NCBI GenBank assembly: GCA_005502805.1
Contig: SCMY01000007.1
Location: 248,001-312,000, forward strand
DNA length: 64,000 nucleotides
DNA from: Rhizobiales bacterium 2SD
Lineage (GTDB): Bacteria > Pseudomonadota > Alphaproteobacteria > Rhizobiales > Beijerinckiaceae
Reading direction: 5' to 3'
Positions 15,684 through 26,040 of this stretch are shown here, piece after piece; within the stretch, counting starts at the first letter, position 1; every line of letters starts with the position of its first letter. A program made the position numbers and the translations under genes. The notes beneath the pieces were generated by a model. The model was not told the origin of the DNA and did no database searches. It saw nothing but the letters and a program-made list of their open reading frames with translations.

Positions 15684-16751
15684 ATGGCGGGAGACGTCGA
15701 GAACGAAGATCGCACAGAAGAACCGACCCAGCGAAAGCTCGACGAAGCCATCGAGAAAGGCGATGTCGCGCGCTCGCAGGAGATCGGCACCTTCTTCGTG
15801 CTCTGCGGCTTCACATTGGCGTTGCTGGTCGCCGCCGGCAGCTCGGCTCGCGACGCCGCGCTCTCGCTCCGCTCCTTCCTGATGAACGCCCATCAGGTCT
15901 CGGACGATGCGGGGGCCCTCTTCCACGTCACCAGCAAGGGCGTGATGACGGGCTTCGCCATCATGGCCCTGCCGCTCGGCTTCATCCTGATCGCGGCCTT
16001 CGCCGGTGCGCTGATCCAGCACAAGCCGCTCTGGACCACCGAGCCGCTGATGCCGAAATTCGACCGGATCTCGCCGATGGCCGGCGCCAAGCGCATCTTC
16101 GGCAAGGAGGCCTGGGTCAATTTCGCTAAGGGCCTCGCCAAGATCCTTCTGGTCGGGGTCGGCGTCTGGATCGTGCTCTGGGGCGAGCGCGACCGCCTGC
16201 AGGGCTTCGCCCAGATGGACGTGCACGCGCTGCTGCCGGCGGTACTGGTGTTGACCATCAAGCTGATGGCGAGCGTGCTCGCCATCTTCGCGATCATCGC
16301 CATCGGCGATTTCGGCTACCAGCGCTTCACCTGGTATCAGCGCCAGCGCATGACCAAGCAGGAGCTGAAGGACGAGTACAAAAACACCGAAGGCAATCCC
16401 GAGGTGAAGGCCAAGCTCCGGCAATTGCGAGCCCAGCGCGCCCGCTCACGCATGATGGCGCAGGTGCCGAAGGCGACGGTGATCATCACCAACCCGACCC
16501 ACTACGCCGTCGCCCTGCAATACGAGAACGGCCAGGGCGCGCCGCTCTGCCTCGCCAAGGGCGTCGACGCGATCGCGCTCAAGATCCGCGAGGTTGCCGG
16601 CGAGCACAGCATCCCGATCGTCGAGAACCCGCCTCTGGCGCGCGCGCTCTACGCCACTGTCGACGTCGACGATGAAATTCCTGTCGAACACTATCAGGCG
16701 GTGGCGGAAGTCATCGGATACGTCTTGCGCCTGAAGCGTCGGCGCGCCTAA
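15684..16751 (+). CDS. flhB: Flagellar export switch protein FlhB
   Basis: 355 residues. The N-terminus (DRTEEPTQRKLDEAIEKGDVARSQEI) and four membrane helices are followed by a cytoplasmic domain with the autocleavage site N270-P271-T272-H273 (NPTHYAVAL). FlhB controls the change from rod/hook to filament export. It is last in the flgB operon. cckA follows after an 84-bp gap, an order I recall from Caulobacter as well. Confidence 0.96.
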   Translation: MAGDVENEDRTEEPTQRKLDEAIEKGDVARSQEIGTFFVLCGFTLALLVAAGSSARDAALSLRSFLMNAHQVSDDAGALFHVTSKGVMTGFAIMALPLGFILIAAFAGALIQHKPLWTTEPLMPKFDRISPMAGAKRIFGKEAWVNFAKGLAKILLVGVGVWIVLWGERDRLQGFAQMDVHALLPAVLVLTIKLMASVLAIFAIIAIGDFGYQRFTWYQRQRMTKQELKDEYKNTEGNPEVKAKLRQLRAQRARSRMMAQVPKATVIITNPTHYAVALQYENGQGAPLCLAKGVDAIALKIREVAGEHSIPIVENPPLARALYATVDVDDEIPVEHYQAVAEVIGYVLRLKRRRA

Positions 16752-16835
16752 CTCGCTGGTCGGGCAGGCCTCTCTACGCTATGCCCGCCGCCGACCCATC
16801 ACCGACGGGCGACTGAAGGAAACGGACCCGCTGCA

Positions 16836-19340
16836 ATGAGCGCAAGCACGGCACCGAGCGCGATCGACCGCTCCGACCGGCCCGGCCATGTCGGCATCAT
16901 CCTGTTGGTCGCCGGCCTCCTGGTCGGCGCCGCCATCGCGCTCGGCTTCATCGCCAATGAATGGGCGCAGCCGCTGATCCTCGGCCTGCTCGCTTTGCTC
17001 TCGGTGGTCGGGGTGTTCTGCCTCTTCGCCTTCGCGATCGGACTGATCCAGTTCGCCGGACGCTCCGCCCGCAACGACCTGACCAAGGCGATCGTCGACG
17101 GCGCCGACGACGGCGTCGTCGTCACCGAGGGCGAGAACCGCATCGTCTACGCCAACGAGGCCTATCTTTCCTTCGCCGGCGCCCGCAACGCCAGCGAGAT
17201 CGCCCCGGTCGAGCGGCTGTTCAAGGGCCGCGCCGAGGTCTCCGAGGCGATCTACCGCCTCGCCACCGCCGCCCGCGCCGGCCGTCGGCTCTCGGAGGAG
17301 ATCAGGCTGGAGCCCGCCTTGAACGAGCGCGGCGCCGTCGGCTGGTACCGGGTGCGCGTGACGCCGATCACCCGCGCCGGCCGCCCGGCCTCTCTCTGGA
17401 GCGTCGCCGACGTCACGCCCGAGCGCGAGCGCCAGGAGAACGCCTTCCAGGAGCTCCAGCACGCGATCGACTATCTCGACCATGCGCCGGCCGGCTTCCT
17501 CTCCATCGATGCCGACAGCGAGGTGCCCTATCTCAACGCGACGCTGGCCGGCTGGCTCGACTACGACCTCGCCCGCTTCGGCTCCGGCGGCCTGCAACTC
17601 GAGGACATCGCCTCGCCCAACGCCGCGGCGCTGATCCAGGCCATTCGCGGCCAGCCCGGCGATGTCCGCATCGAGGTGCTCGACGTCGACCTGCGCCGCC
17701 GCAACGGCCAGTCGCTGCCCGTCCGGCTGCATCATCAGGTCGCCTTCGGTCAGGACGGGCGCGCCGGCGCCTCGCGCACCCTCGTCCTCAACCGGGCTGC
17801 CGGCGAGGCCGGCGCCGATCGTCACACCGACGCCGAGGCGCGCTTCGCCCGCTTCTTCCATGCGACGCCGATGGCGATCGCGACCGTCGACCGCAATGGC
17901 GCGATCCTGCGCTCGAACGCCGCCTTCACCCGCCTGATGCAGGGTGGCGCGCAACCGGCGACGATACAGGAGCTGGTCAACGGCAACGGCGCTCTCGCCC
18001 AGGCCTTCGACGCGGCGCTCGCCGGCAAGGGCGAGATCGCCCCGCTCGACGTCGCACTCACCGGCGAGGATGGCCGCTCGGCCCGGCTCTATCTCTCGCC
18101 GGTTCCGGCCAGCGAAGACGCCGATGGCGAGCGCGCCATCGTCTATGCGCTGGAGACCACCGCCGAGCGCAAGCTCAAGGACAACATGGACCAGGCCGGC
18201 AAGATGCAGGCGGTCGGCCAGCTCGCCGGCGGCATTGCGCACGACTTCAACAACGTGCTGCAGGTCATCATCAACGCCTCGGAATTCCTGCTCGCCAGCC
18301 ACAAGCCGACCGATCCGTCCTTCCCGGACATCATGCAGATCAAGCAGAACGCCTACCGGGCGGCTTCGCTGGTCCGGCAGTTGCTCGCTTTCTCACGCCG
18401 CCAGACGCTGCGCCCGCAGGTGCTGGCGCTCGGCGACGTGCTCTCCGATCTCTCGCTGATGCTGAAGCGCGTCGTCGCCGACAAGATCTCGCTCGACGTC
18501 CGCCAGGGCCGCGATCTCTGGCCGGTCAAGGCCGATCTCGGCCAGCTCGAGCAGGTCGTGGTCAACCTCGCCGTCAACGCCCGCGACGCCATGCAGGACG
18601 GCGGCAAGCTGCAGGTGCGCACCCGCAACGTGCCGGCGGCCGAGGTCGGCGAGCTCGGCTATGACAGCCTGCCGGCGGCCGACTATGTCCAGCTCGAGGT
18701 CGAGGACAGCGGCACCGGCATCCCGCAGGAGCATCTGGAAAAGATCTTCGAGCCGTTCTTCACCACCAAGGAGGTCGGCAAGGGCACCGGCCTCGGCCTC
18801 TCCATGGTCTACGGCATCGTCAAGCAGACCGGCGGCTTCGTCTTCTGCGACTCTGTCGTCGGCCGCGGCACCAATTTCCGCATTTTCCTGCCGCGCTACA
18901 TCCCGACCGAGGAAGACATCGCCGCCGAGGCGGCCGCCAGGGAGGCACCGAAGAAGGCCGCCGCCGACCATACCGGCGCCGGCGTCATCCTCCTGGTCGA
19001 GGACGAGGACGCCGTGCGCGCCCTCAACGCCCGCATGCTGGTCTCGCGCGGCTACACCGTCCACGAGGCCGCCTCCGGCGTCGAGGCGCTCGACCAGTTC
19101 CAGAAGCACGAGGGCAAGATCGACCTCGTCATCTCCGACGTGGTCATGCCCGAGATGGATGGCCCGACCCTGCTCGGCGAACTGCGCAAGCGCAGCCCCG
19201 CCACCAAGGTCGTCTTCGTCTCCGGCTATGCCGAGGAGGCCTTCCGCAAGAACCTTCCCGAAGGGGAGGATTTCCACTTCCTGCCCAAGCCTTTCACGAT
19301 GAAGCAACTCGTCGAGACGGTGAAGGCGGCGATGGCCTGA
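16836..19340 (+). CDS. cckA: Hybrid sensor histidine kinase CckA
   Basis: 834 residues. Two N-terminal membrane helices (about 14-36 and 45-68) are followed by two or three PAS-like domains, a HisKA domain with His469 in GGIAHDFNN, a catalytic ATPase domain ([23 protein letters not shown]... [15 protein letters not shown]) and a C-terminal receiver with Asp768 in [13 protein letters not shown]. CckA phosphorylates or dephosphorylates CtrA through ChpT. This domain order, and the position beside flhB, fit CckA rather than a generic hybrid kinase. chpT and ctrA are outside the window, but CtrA-type boxes occur upstream of several flagellar genes here. Confidence 0.88.
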   Translation: MSASTAPSAIDRSDRPGHVGIILLVAGLLVGAAIALGFIANEWAQPLILGLLALLSVVGVFCLFAFAIGLIQFAGRSARNDLTKAIVDGADDGVVVTEGENRIVYANEAYLSFAGARNASEIAPVERLFKGRAEVSEAIYRLATAARAGRRLSEEIRLEPALNERGAVGWYRVRVTPITRAGRPASLWSVADVTPERERQENAFQELQHAIDYLDHAPAGFLSIDADSEVPYLNATLAGWLDYDLARFGSGGLQLEDIASPNAAALIQAIRGQPGDVRIEVLDVDLRRRNGQSLPVRLHHQVAFGQDGRAGASRTLVLNRAAGEAGADRHTDAEARFARFFHATPMAIATVDRNGAILRSNAAFTRLMQGGAQPATIQELVNGNGALAQAFDAALAGKGEIAPLDVALTGEDGRSARLYLSPVPASEDADGERAIVYALETTAERKLKDNMDQAGKMQAVGQLAGGIAHDFNNVLQVIINASEFLLASHKPTDPSFPDIMQIKQNAYRAASLVRQLLAFSRRQTLRPQVLALGDVLSDLSLMLKRVVADKISLDVRQGRDLWPVKADLGQLEQVVVNLAVNARDAMQDGGKLQVRTRNVPAAEVGELGYDSLPAADYVQLEVEDSGTGIPQEHLEKIFEPFFTTKEVGKGTGLGLSMVYGIVKQTGGFVFCDSVVGRGTNFRIFLPRYIPTEEDIAAEAAAREAPKKAAADHTGAGVILLVEDEDAVRALNARMLVSRGYTVHEAASGVEALDQFQKHEGKIDLVISDVVMPEMDGPTLLGELRKRSPATKVVFVSGYAEEAFRKNLPEGEDFHFLPKPFTMKQLVETVKAAMA

Positions 19341-19430
19341 ACAATTGCGGCGAACCCGGTTTCGCCGGCGATGCGCTCAGCACTCATGGGCCCGCGCCGA
19401 CATGGCGGCGCAGGCTGACCGGTGAGCGCC

Positions 19431-20168
19431 TCAGGCCTTCTGAGCCCGAATCAACATATGCGGGCGGAAGCGCGGGAACAGGTATTCGAAGCTCCGGAAC
19501 GGCAGCTTTTTCAGGCTCTCCGACGGGCTCTGCCAGAGCATCTCGACCTCGACGAGCTTCAAGCCGGCCTCGGCGAGGCACGCTTCCAGCTCCGGCCGCG
19601 TATACTCACGCCTGTGGACGTATTCATGCGCGAAGTCGACCTCGGCGAAGAGGTCCTTCGGCAAGGCGACGATCGAACGGTTGAAGATCAGCTTCAAGAT
19701 GTTCCTGAACCGCGCGAAATTGTCGGTGGTGATGAAGATCTGGCCGTTATCGGACAGTGCCGAGCGCAGCTTGCGCAGGATCTTGGTCGGGTCGGTTCGC
19801 AGATGCTCGATATTGTCGAACCAGAACACCGCATCGACCCCGTCAAGCGGCGAGACCCAGTCCGGCGCCGAGATGTCGCCGGCGAACATCCCGGCGAAAT
19901 TTCCGTAGAGATCGTGCTCGATCGCCAGAGTCTCGGCGAAATCAACGACGAAGACAGAGGCGTCGAGGTGTTTCTGGACGATCTCCTCGACGAAAGCTCC
20001 GCCAGCTCCCAAGGACAAGACACGAGGACTGCGCCCGAGCGCGCCGAGAGCCATATTCGCAGAGCGATACTGCCGGTAGAAACTGCTCTCGAAGTAGGAT
20101 TTCATATGGAATTTGCGTTTTTCCAGATCGATGGACGACCTGAATTCGTTCGGCGACAGCGCGTTCAT
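19431..20168 (-). CDS. Class I SAM-dependent methyltransferase, substrate unknown
   Basis: 245 residues from ATG 20168 (an upstream in-frame start at 20189 is possible). SAM-binding motif I is RVLSLGAGGAFVEE, followed by the acidic VFVVDFAE and a motif II-like DAVFWFDNIEHL. The C-terminal part (REYTRPELEACLAEAGLKLVEVE) is typical of small-molecule or glycan methyltransferases. It stands alone, convergent with cckA, and no partner gene reveals the substrate. The 282 bp upstream are clearly more AT-rich than the surroundings; I see no gene or clear promoter in them. Confidence 0.75.
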   Translation of the reverse strand: MNALSPNEFRSSIDLEKRKFHMKSYFESSFYRQYRSANMALGALGRSPRVLSLGAGGAFVEEIVQKHLDASVFVVDFAETLAIEHDLYGNFAGMFAGDISAPDWVSPLDGVDAVFWFDNIEHLRTDPTKILRKLRSALSDNGQIFITTDNFARFRNILKLIFNRSIVALPKDLFAEVDFAHEYVHRREYTRPELEACLAEAGLKLVEVEMLWQSPSESLKKLPFRSFEYLFPRFRPHMLIRAQKA

Positions 20169-20450
20169 GCAGCGCGACCTTCTGAGCAACCACCATCAAG
20201 CTGATAGCGCAGGTACATTAAATAATTGCCTCCCGACTCGTAGAATTGACGGGGCTTCGGATAACGATTTTGCATCTTTGACAGGCACCTGATCAGATGC
20301 CGGACTTGCCCCGATTACATTTTGGAACGAAGGCACAAGGATCAGCCGCGCTCCGCCAGCATTACCAAGAGTTCATGCAGCGGACAGGCGCCCCATGCGG
20401 CGCGGCCTGTAGAGTCGCACGCCGTCGATAGCGCTGCGCCGTGGTGACCA

Positions 20451-21596
20451 ATGAAACGTTATGCGATCATAGCCCTTCTGGTGGCTGTCGCCGTTTTCGC
20501 CACCTATCGTCTTGTCAGGCCGCAGGACGGCCCGCAGCAGGCCCATGCCGAGCGCCGTGCCGGCCCGATCGCAAGCCCGGTCACGACCGTCCTCGCTGGC
20601 CGCGCCGACATTCCGGTGACGCGCCGCTCGATCGGCTTCGCCGAGCCGGTCGCCATCGTCGCGGTCAAGTCACGCCTCGACGGCGTCATTGCCGACCAGC
20701 ACGTCAAGGAAGGCCAGGAGGTCAAGCAGGGCGACCTGCTCTTCTCTCTCGACGATCGCGAACTCAAGGCCCAGGTCGCCCGCGACGAGGCCAATGTCGA
20801 GCGCGACAAGGCGACAGTGGCGCAGAAGCGCGCCGATCTCGCCCGCCAGAAGAGCCTGGTCGACAAGGGCGCCGGCACCCAGCAGGCGCTCGACCAGGCG
20901 ACCGCCGACGAAGCTGTCGCCACCGCCGCCGTCAAGGCCGACGAGGCCACGCTGGCGCTCGACCGCGTCCGGCTCGGCTACACCACAATCACCGCCCCGA
21001 TCTCCGGCCGGCTCGGCGCGATCACCGCGACGCCCGGCAATGCGGTGCGCGCCAACGACGCCAGCAGCAATCTCGTGACGGTGACCGAGCTCGCCCCGAT
21101 CCGTGTCACCTTCACCCTCCCCGAGCGCGACCTGACCCTGCTGCAAACGGCGGCCAAGGCCACGACGCCGGCCAAGGTCACTGCCTACGCCTCCGGCACG
21201 CGCGAGGAGCTCGCCACCGGCGATCTCTCATTCATCGATTCCGCCGTCGACATTCCCTCGGGCACAGTCAGTGTGAAAGCCCTGTTCACCAACGAGCCGC
21301 ACCGGCTGTGGCCAGGACAATATGTCGATGTCGTCATCCAGCTCGGCATGCTGCCGGGCTCCGTCACCGTGCCCTCGGTCGCCCTTCAGGAGGGGCAGAA
21401 GGGCCCGTTCGTCTACGTCGCCAAGCCCGACGACACGGTCGAGGCCAGGCCCGTCAAGGTCGCCTCCAATGAGAACGGCGTCGTCGCGATCGCCTCGGGC
21501 CTGGCGCAGGACGAGAGGGTCGTCACCGAAGGCCAGTCGCGGCTTTCGCCCGGGGCGAAGATCAGGTTGACCGCCCCGCAAACCGCCAAGCCGTGA
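20451..21596 (+). CDS. RND efflux periplasmic adaptor (HlyD/MFP family)
   Basis: 381 residues. An N-terminal membrane anchor or signal segment (MKRYAIIALLVAVAVFATYR) is followed by a biotinyl-lipoyl-like barrel, a coiled-coil hairpin (about 110-170, VAQKRADLARQKSLVDKGAGT) and the RLGYTTITAPISGRLG return strand typical of AcrA/MdtA. It couples the inner-membrane pump to an outer-membrane channel. The RND pump gene follows after 9 bp. No outer-membrane factor gene is present, so a TolC-type protein from elsewhere must be used. Confidence 0.92.
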   Translation: MKRYAIIALLVAVAVFATYRLVRPQDGPQQAHAERRAGPIASPVTTVLAGRADIPVTRRSIGFAEPVAIVAVKSRLDGVIADQHVKEGQEVKQGDLLFSLDDRELKAQVARDEANVERDKATVAQKRADLARQKSLVDKGAGTQQALDQATADEAVATAAVKADEATLALDRVRLGYTTITAPISGRLGAITATPGNAVRANDASSNLVTVTELAPIRVTFTLPERDLTLLQTAAKATTPAKVTAYASGTREELATGDLSFIDSAVDIPSGTVSVKALFTNEPHRLWPGQYVDVVIQLGMLPGSVTVPSVALQEGQKGPFVYVAKPDDTVEARPVKVASNENGVVAIASGLAQDERVVTEGQSRLSPGAKIRLTAPQTAKP

Positions 21597-21605
21597 GGAC
21601 GCTCC

Positions 21606-24600
21606 ATGTCGGTCTCGGCCTTCTGCATTCGCCATCCCGTCGCGACGATCCTGATGTCGTGCGCGCTGATTCTCGGCGGACTGTTCGCCTGGCGCTCGCT
21701 GCCGGTCGCGGCGCTGCCGCGCGCCGAATTCCCGGTCGTCAACGTTTCCGCCCAATTGCCCGGCGCCTCGCCCGAGATCATGGCGACCTCGGTGGCGACG
21801 CCGCTGATCAAGCAGTTCGCCACCATCGCCGGCATTGATTCGATCGCGACCACCAACGCGCTCGGCTCGACCTCGATCGCGATCCAGTTCGCGCTCGATC
21901 GCGACATCGACGCGGCGGCGGCAGATGTCCAGGCTGCGATCGCCCGCACCCAGCGGCAGCTGCCGGCCGACATGACGACGCCGCCGAGCTACCGCAAGTT
22001 CAACCCGGCCGACGCTCCGATCCTGCTGCTCGCGCTGAAGAGCGAGGTCACCCCGCTCTCCAAGATCGACGGCTTCGTCCAGCAGGTGCTGTCGCCGACG
22101 CTCTCCACCGTCGAGGGCGTGGCGCAGGTCCAGATCTTCGGCAGCCAGAAATACGCGGTGCGCATCCAGGTCGACCCGACCGCGCTCGCCGCCCGCGGCA
22201 TCGGCATCAACGAATTGCAGGCGGCGATCACCGCCGCCAACGTCAACACCCCGGTCGGCACCATGCAGTCCGGCCCGCAGCAATTGACGCTGGAGGCGCA
22301 GACCCAGCTCGCCGACGCCGCCCATTTCGCCGACATCATCATCGCCACCCGCGACGGCCGCCCGGTCCGGCTCGGCGACGTCGCCAAGGTGATCGACTCG
22401 GTCGAGAACCTGCAGCTCGCCAGCTGGTATGACGGCTCGCGCGCCCTCGTCGTCGCGGTCTTCCGCCAGCCCGACGCCAACACGGTCGAGGTCGTCGACC
22501 GGGTCAAGACGGCGATCGGCCAGATGCAGTCGCTGCTGCCGCCAGCGACGACGCTCGGCCTGCTCAACGATCGCTCCGCCTCGATCCGTCACGCGGTCGA
22601 GGACGTGCAGTTTACCCTCGGCCTGACGATCGTGCTCGTCGTCGCCGTGATCTTCCTGTTCCTGCGCCGCTTCACCGCGACGCTGATCCCGGCGGTGGCG
22701 GTGCCGATCTCGCTGATCGCGACCCTGGGCGCGATGTATCTGCTCGATTTCTCGATCGACAACATCTCGCTGCTCGGCCTGACGCTCGCCGTCGGCCTCG
22801 TCGTCGACGACGCCATCGTGATGCTGGAGAACATCGTGCGCCATATGGAGGAGGACGGGCTCTCCGCCTTCGACGCGGCGCTGAAAGGCTCGAGCGAGAT
22901 CGGCTTCACCATCATCTCGATCTCGCTCTCGCTGGTCGCGGTCTTCATCCCCGTGCTGCTCATGGGCGGCGTGATCGGGCGCGTCTTCAACGAGTTCGCG
23001 GTGGTCGTCACCGTCGCCATCCTCGCCTCGGCCTTCGTCTCGCTGACGCTGACGCCGATGATGTGCGCCCGGCTCGGCGCCAGCGCCGCCGGCCATGGCG
23101 CCGGCGGCGGCAAGGACCGGCTCGCCTTCCTCGAACGCGGCTTCGACGCCCTGCTCGGCGCCTATCGCGCCGGGCTCGACCTCAGCCTGACATACCGCCG
23201 CACCGTGCTGATGATCTTCCTCGCCAGCGTCGCCGCCAGCGCCTGGCTGGTGATGACCGTGCCCAAGGGCTTCTTCCCGCAGGAGGACATCGGCCAGCTC
23301 CAGGTCGCGACCGAGGCGCGCCAGGACATCTCCTTCGAGGCGATGTCAGGTCTTCAGCAGAAGGTCGAGGAGGTCTTCCGGGCCTCGCCCTATGTCGCCC
23401 ATGTCGCCTCGACCATCGGCTCCGGCGGCCAGTCGAGCAGCCTCAATGCCGGACGGCTCTTCGTCGAATTGAAGCCGAAGGACGAGCGGCCGCCCCTGCA
23501 GCAGATGCTCGCCGATCTGCGCCGCCAGCTCGCCGCCATTCCGGGTATCGCGACCTATATGTCGCCGGTCCAGAACCTCAACATCGGCGCGCGCTCCTCG
23601 AAAAGCCAGTACCAGTTCGTGATGCAGTCGATCGATCAGGCCGCGCTCTCCGACTGGTCCGGCAAGATGCTGGAGGCGCTGCAGCACGACCCGCTCTTCG
23701 TCGACGTCACCACCGACCTGCAGAACAAGGCCCTGCTCGCCAATCTCGTCGTCGATCGGGCCAAGGCGCAGTCGCTCGGCATCAGCGCCGATGTGCTGCG
23801 CTCCAGTCTCTATTCCGGCTTCGGCGTGCGCCAGATCTCGACGATCTACACCACCAGCGACAGCTACCAGGTCATCATCGAGTTCAATCCCGACATCCAG
23901 TGGTCGAACGACCGGCTCGACCAGGTCCGCTTCCGCTCCTCCTCCGGCGCGCTCGTCCCGCTCGGCACCTTCGCCCGGATCGAGCGCAAGGCCGGCCCGC
24001 TCACGGTCAACCAGCTCGGCCAGCTTCCGGCCGTCACCCTCTCCTTCAACCTCCCGGCCGGCCGCGCGCTCGGCGAGGCAGTACAGCGCATCGACGCGAT
24101 CAAGGCAGAACTCGGCCTGCCCGCCCAGATCGGCACCAGCTTCGCCGGCGTCGCCAAGACCTTCGAGCAGTCGCTCGGCAATCAGGGCCTGCTGATCGCC
24201 GGCGCGGTGCTGACGATCTACATCGTGCTCGGCATCCTCTATGAGAGCTTCATCCACCCGCTGACCATCCTGACCGGCCTGCCGGCGGCGGCGCTCGGCG
24301 CACTGCTGACGCTGAAGCTCTTCGGCCTCGACCTTTCGGTCATCGCCGTGATCGGGCTGCTGATGCTGATCGGCATCGTCAAGAAGAACGCGATCATGAT
24401 GATCGATGTCGCGCTCGAATTGCAGCGCGCCGGCGAACCGCCCGACCGCGCGATCCGCGAAGCCTGCCTGCGTCGCTTCCGGCCGATCATGATGACGACG
24501 CTGGCCGCGATCCTCGGCGCCCTGCCGATCGCGATCGGCGCTGGCGCCAGCGCCGAACTGCGCCAGCCGCTCGGCCTCGCCGTGGTCGGCGGGCTGATCG

Positions 24601-24728
24601 TCTCGCAGGTGCTGACGCTGTTCATCACCCCGGTGATCTTCCTGTTCATGGAAGGGCTCTCGCGGCGGCTGGGCGGCAAGGGAGCAACGGCGCCGACGGT
24701 CGCGACCGATATCGGCAAGGCGGCCTGA
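21606..24728 (+). CDS. RND efflux pump inner-membrane subunit (AcrB/MdtC-type)
   Basis: 1040 residues with twelve predicted membrane helices in the usual 1+5 / 1+5 layout around two large periplasmic loops. The proton-relay aspartates are in LAVGLVVDDAIVMLENIVRHMEE, and the N-terminal SVSAFCIRHPVATILMS is typical of HAE1 pumps. The substrate cannot be read from sequence. It forms a two-gene operon with the adaptor. There is only a 4-bp gap to the convergent DUF1330 gene, with no visible terminator. Confidence 0.94.
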   Translation: MSVSAFCIRHPVATILMSCALILGGLFAWRSLPVAALPRAEFPVVNVSAQLPGASPEIMATSVATPLIKQFATIAGIDSIATTNALGSTSIAIQFALDRDIDAAAADVQAAIARTQRQLPADMTTPPSYRKFNPADAPILLLALKSEVTPLSKIDGFVQQVLSPTLSTVEGVAQVQIFGSQKYAVRIQVDPTALAARGIGINELQAAITAANVNTPVGTMQSGPQQLTLEAQTQLADAAHFADIIIATRDGRPVRLGDVAKVIDSVENLQLASWYDGSRALVVAVFRQPDANTVEVVDRVKTAIGQMQSLLPPATTLGLLNDRSASIRHAVEDVQFTLGLTIVLVVAVIFLFLRRFTATLIPAVAVPISLIATLGAMYLLDFSIDNISLLGLTLAVGLVVDDAIVMLENIVRHMEEDGLSAFDAALKGSSEIGFTIISISLSLVAVFIPVLLMGGVIGRVFNEFAVVVTVAILASAFVSLTLTPMMCARLGASAAGHGAGGGKDRLAFLERGFDALLGAYRAGLDLSLTYRRTVLMIFLASVAASAWLVMTVPKGFFPQEDIGQLQVATEARQDISFEAMSGLQQKVEEVFRASPYVAHVASTIGSGGQSSSLNAGRLFVELKPKDERPPLQQMLADLRRQLAAIPGIATYMSPVQNLNIGARSSKSQYQFVMQSIDQAALSDWSGKMLEALQHDPLFVDVTTDLQNKALLANLVVDRAKAQSLGISADVLRSSLYSGFGVRQISTIYTTSDSYQVIIEFNPDIQWSNDRLDQVRFRSSSGALVPLGTFARIERKAGPLTVNQLGQLPAVTLSFNLPAGRALGEAVQRIDAIKAELGLPAQIGTSFAGVAKTFEQSLGNQGLLIAGAVLTIYIVLGILYESFIHPLTILTGLPAAALGALLTLKLFGLDLSVIAVIGLLMLIGIVKKNAIMMIDVALELQRAGEPPDRAIREACLRRFRPIMMTTLAAILGALPIAIGAGASAELRQPLGLAVVGGLIVSQVLTLFITPVIFLFMEGLSRRLGGKGATAPTVATDIGKAA

Positions 24729-24732
24729 CGGC

Positions 24733-25152
24733 TCAACCGGCGAAGGTCACGCCCGCCTCCCGCGCTTCCAGGCGGATCAGGCGGCAATCCTTCACCGCCG
24801 CCTGCCGGTGCATCATGGCCTCGCGATAGATCGGATCGCGGAACATCGCGGCGAAGGCCTCGACGCTCGGATATTCCGCAATGAAGCAGATGTCCCAGCG
24901 CTCGCCCTCCGGGCCGATCAGCACCTGCTCGAAGCCGCCGCGCCAGAGGATGCGCCCGCCGAGCCGGGCAAGCACCGGCGCGCTGATCCGGCCATAGTTG
25001 GCAAAGGCCTCGCGGCCACCGCCACGCAGCCCGTCCGGATACTGCGCCTCGGCATGGAGCCGGATCAGGTTCAGCATCTGCACCGGGCCCGGCCGATCAT
25101 CGGCGCGGAAGGCGGCGAAGGCCTCGCGGCTGAAGCTCGTATGGTTGCTCAT
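24733..25152 (-). CDS. DUF1330-like (dimeric alpha-beta barrel) protein
   Basis: 139 residues from ATG 25152, with GGGAGCGGGT upstream. The pattern PVQMLNLIRLHAEAQYPDG, WDICFIAEYPSVEAFAAMFRDPIYREAMMHRQAAVKDCRLI fits the DUF1330 ferredoxin-like fold; the function is unknown. It lies 11 bp downstream of the enoyl-CoA hydratase gene and is probably its operon partner. Both are likely controlled by the divergent TetR protein. Confidence 0.75.
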   Translation of the reverse strand: MSNHTSFSREAFAAFRADDRPGPVQMLNLIRLHAEAQYPDGLRGGGREAFANYGRISAPVLARLGGRILWRGGFEQVLIGPEGERWDICFIAEYPSVEAFAAMFRDPIYREAMMHRQAAVKDCRLIRLEAREAGVTFAG

Positions 25153-25163
25153 ACCCGCTCCCC

Positions 25164-25985
25164 TCAACCAGCCTTGGCGACCAGCGACCAGTCGCCGGAG
25201 TAGACCGGCTGCCGCCGCGCCATCCAGGCGTCGAGTCCCTCACGCAGATCGGCCGTCGGCACGACACGGGCGAACTGCTCGCTCTCGATCAGCAGCCCCT
25301 CGGCAATGCCTGTGTTGATGCCACGTGTCACCGCCGTGAGGATGCTCGCCGCCGCCAAAGAGGAATGCCGCAGGATGCGCGCCGCCAGCTCATGCGCTGC
25401 CGGCAGCAGCTCCTCATGCGGCACCACCGCATTGATCAGCCCCAGCTCCAGCGCACGCTGCGGCGTGAAGGGATCGCCGGTCAGCAGCAGCTCCATGGCG
25501 CGCTTGCGGCCGGCAAGGCGCGGCAGGCGCTGCGTCCCGCCGAAGGTCGGCGGCATGCCGAGGTTGATCTCCGGCTTGGCGAACATCGCCCGCTCGCTGG
25601 CGATGGCGAGCGGCACCGCCTCGGTGACCTCGCAGCCGCCGCCATAGGCGAGCCCGTTCACCGCCGCGATCACCGGCTTGCCGAAGGCTTCCAGCCGCGC
25701 CGTCAGTGTCTGCCCGCGGCGGACGAAATCGCGCACCGCCTGCTCCGGCCCGGCCGCGACGCTCCGCGAGAACTCGTGGATGTCGCCACCGGCGGAGAAG
25801 GCCCGCTCGCCCGCTCCGGTCAGGATCACCGCGCGGATGGACGGGTCGACCTCGATCGCGTCGAGGATTTCGAGCAGGCGATCGATCAGCCCGTAGCTCA
25901 GCGCATTCAGCTTCTCGGGCCGATTCAGCGTCAGCGTCGCGACCGCCTCGCGCTGTTGAATCAAGATGGGATCATTGTCGGGCAT
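25164..25985 (-). CDS. Enoyl-CoA hydratase/isomerase (crotonase) family protein
   Basis: 273 residues, full crotonase length. The oxyanion-hole segments AFSAGGDIHEF and AVNGLAYGGGCEV are present. The two glutamates used by hydratases appear to be kept, in KPEINLGMPPTFGGTQRLPRL and RAMELLLTGD. It acts on 2-enoyl-CoA or a related thioester; the exact substrate is unknown. It is divergent from the TetR gene, with a long perfect palindrome in the 86-bp gap. Confidence 0.88.
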   Translation of the reverse strand: MPDNDPILIQQREAVATLTLNRPEKLNALSYGLIDRLLEILDAIEVDPSIRAVILTGAGERAFSAGGDIHEFSRSVAAGPEQAVRDFVRRGQTLTARLEAFGKPVIAAVNGLAYGGGCEVTEAVPLAIASERAMFAKPEINLGMPPTFGGTQRLPRLAGRKRAMELLLTGDPFTPQRALELGLINAVVPHEELLPAAHELAARILRHSSLAAASILTAVTRGINTGIAEGLLIESEQFARVVPTADLREGLDAWMARRQPVYSGDWSLVAKAG

Positions 25986-26034
25986 GGCCTTGGCGTCCTT
26001 CCGGTTTCAGCTGTCGGAAGGCTGCGCCCCAGGC

Positions 26035-26040
26035 TTGACG
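26035..26040 (+). promoter_or_regulatory. Possible -35 box for the tetR gene
   Basis: TTGACG, with a TATAC-type -10 inside the palindrome that follows (about 18-19 bp spacing). The tetR ATG at 26072 would be only a few bases from the transcription start, so the message may be nearly leaderless. Confidence 0.35.

Noticed and set aside
16752..16835. CtrA or other regulatory box for cckA
   Set aside because: The 84-bp gap has no TTAA motif or clear promoter; cckA may be transcribed from the flgB operon.
20169..20450. A small gene or RNA in the AT-rich gap before the RND adaptor
   Set aside because: No open frame of useful length with a ribosome-binding site, no strong hairpin and no tRNA-like structure was found.
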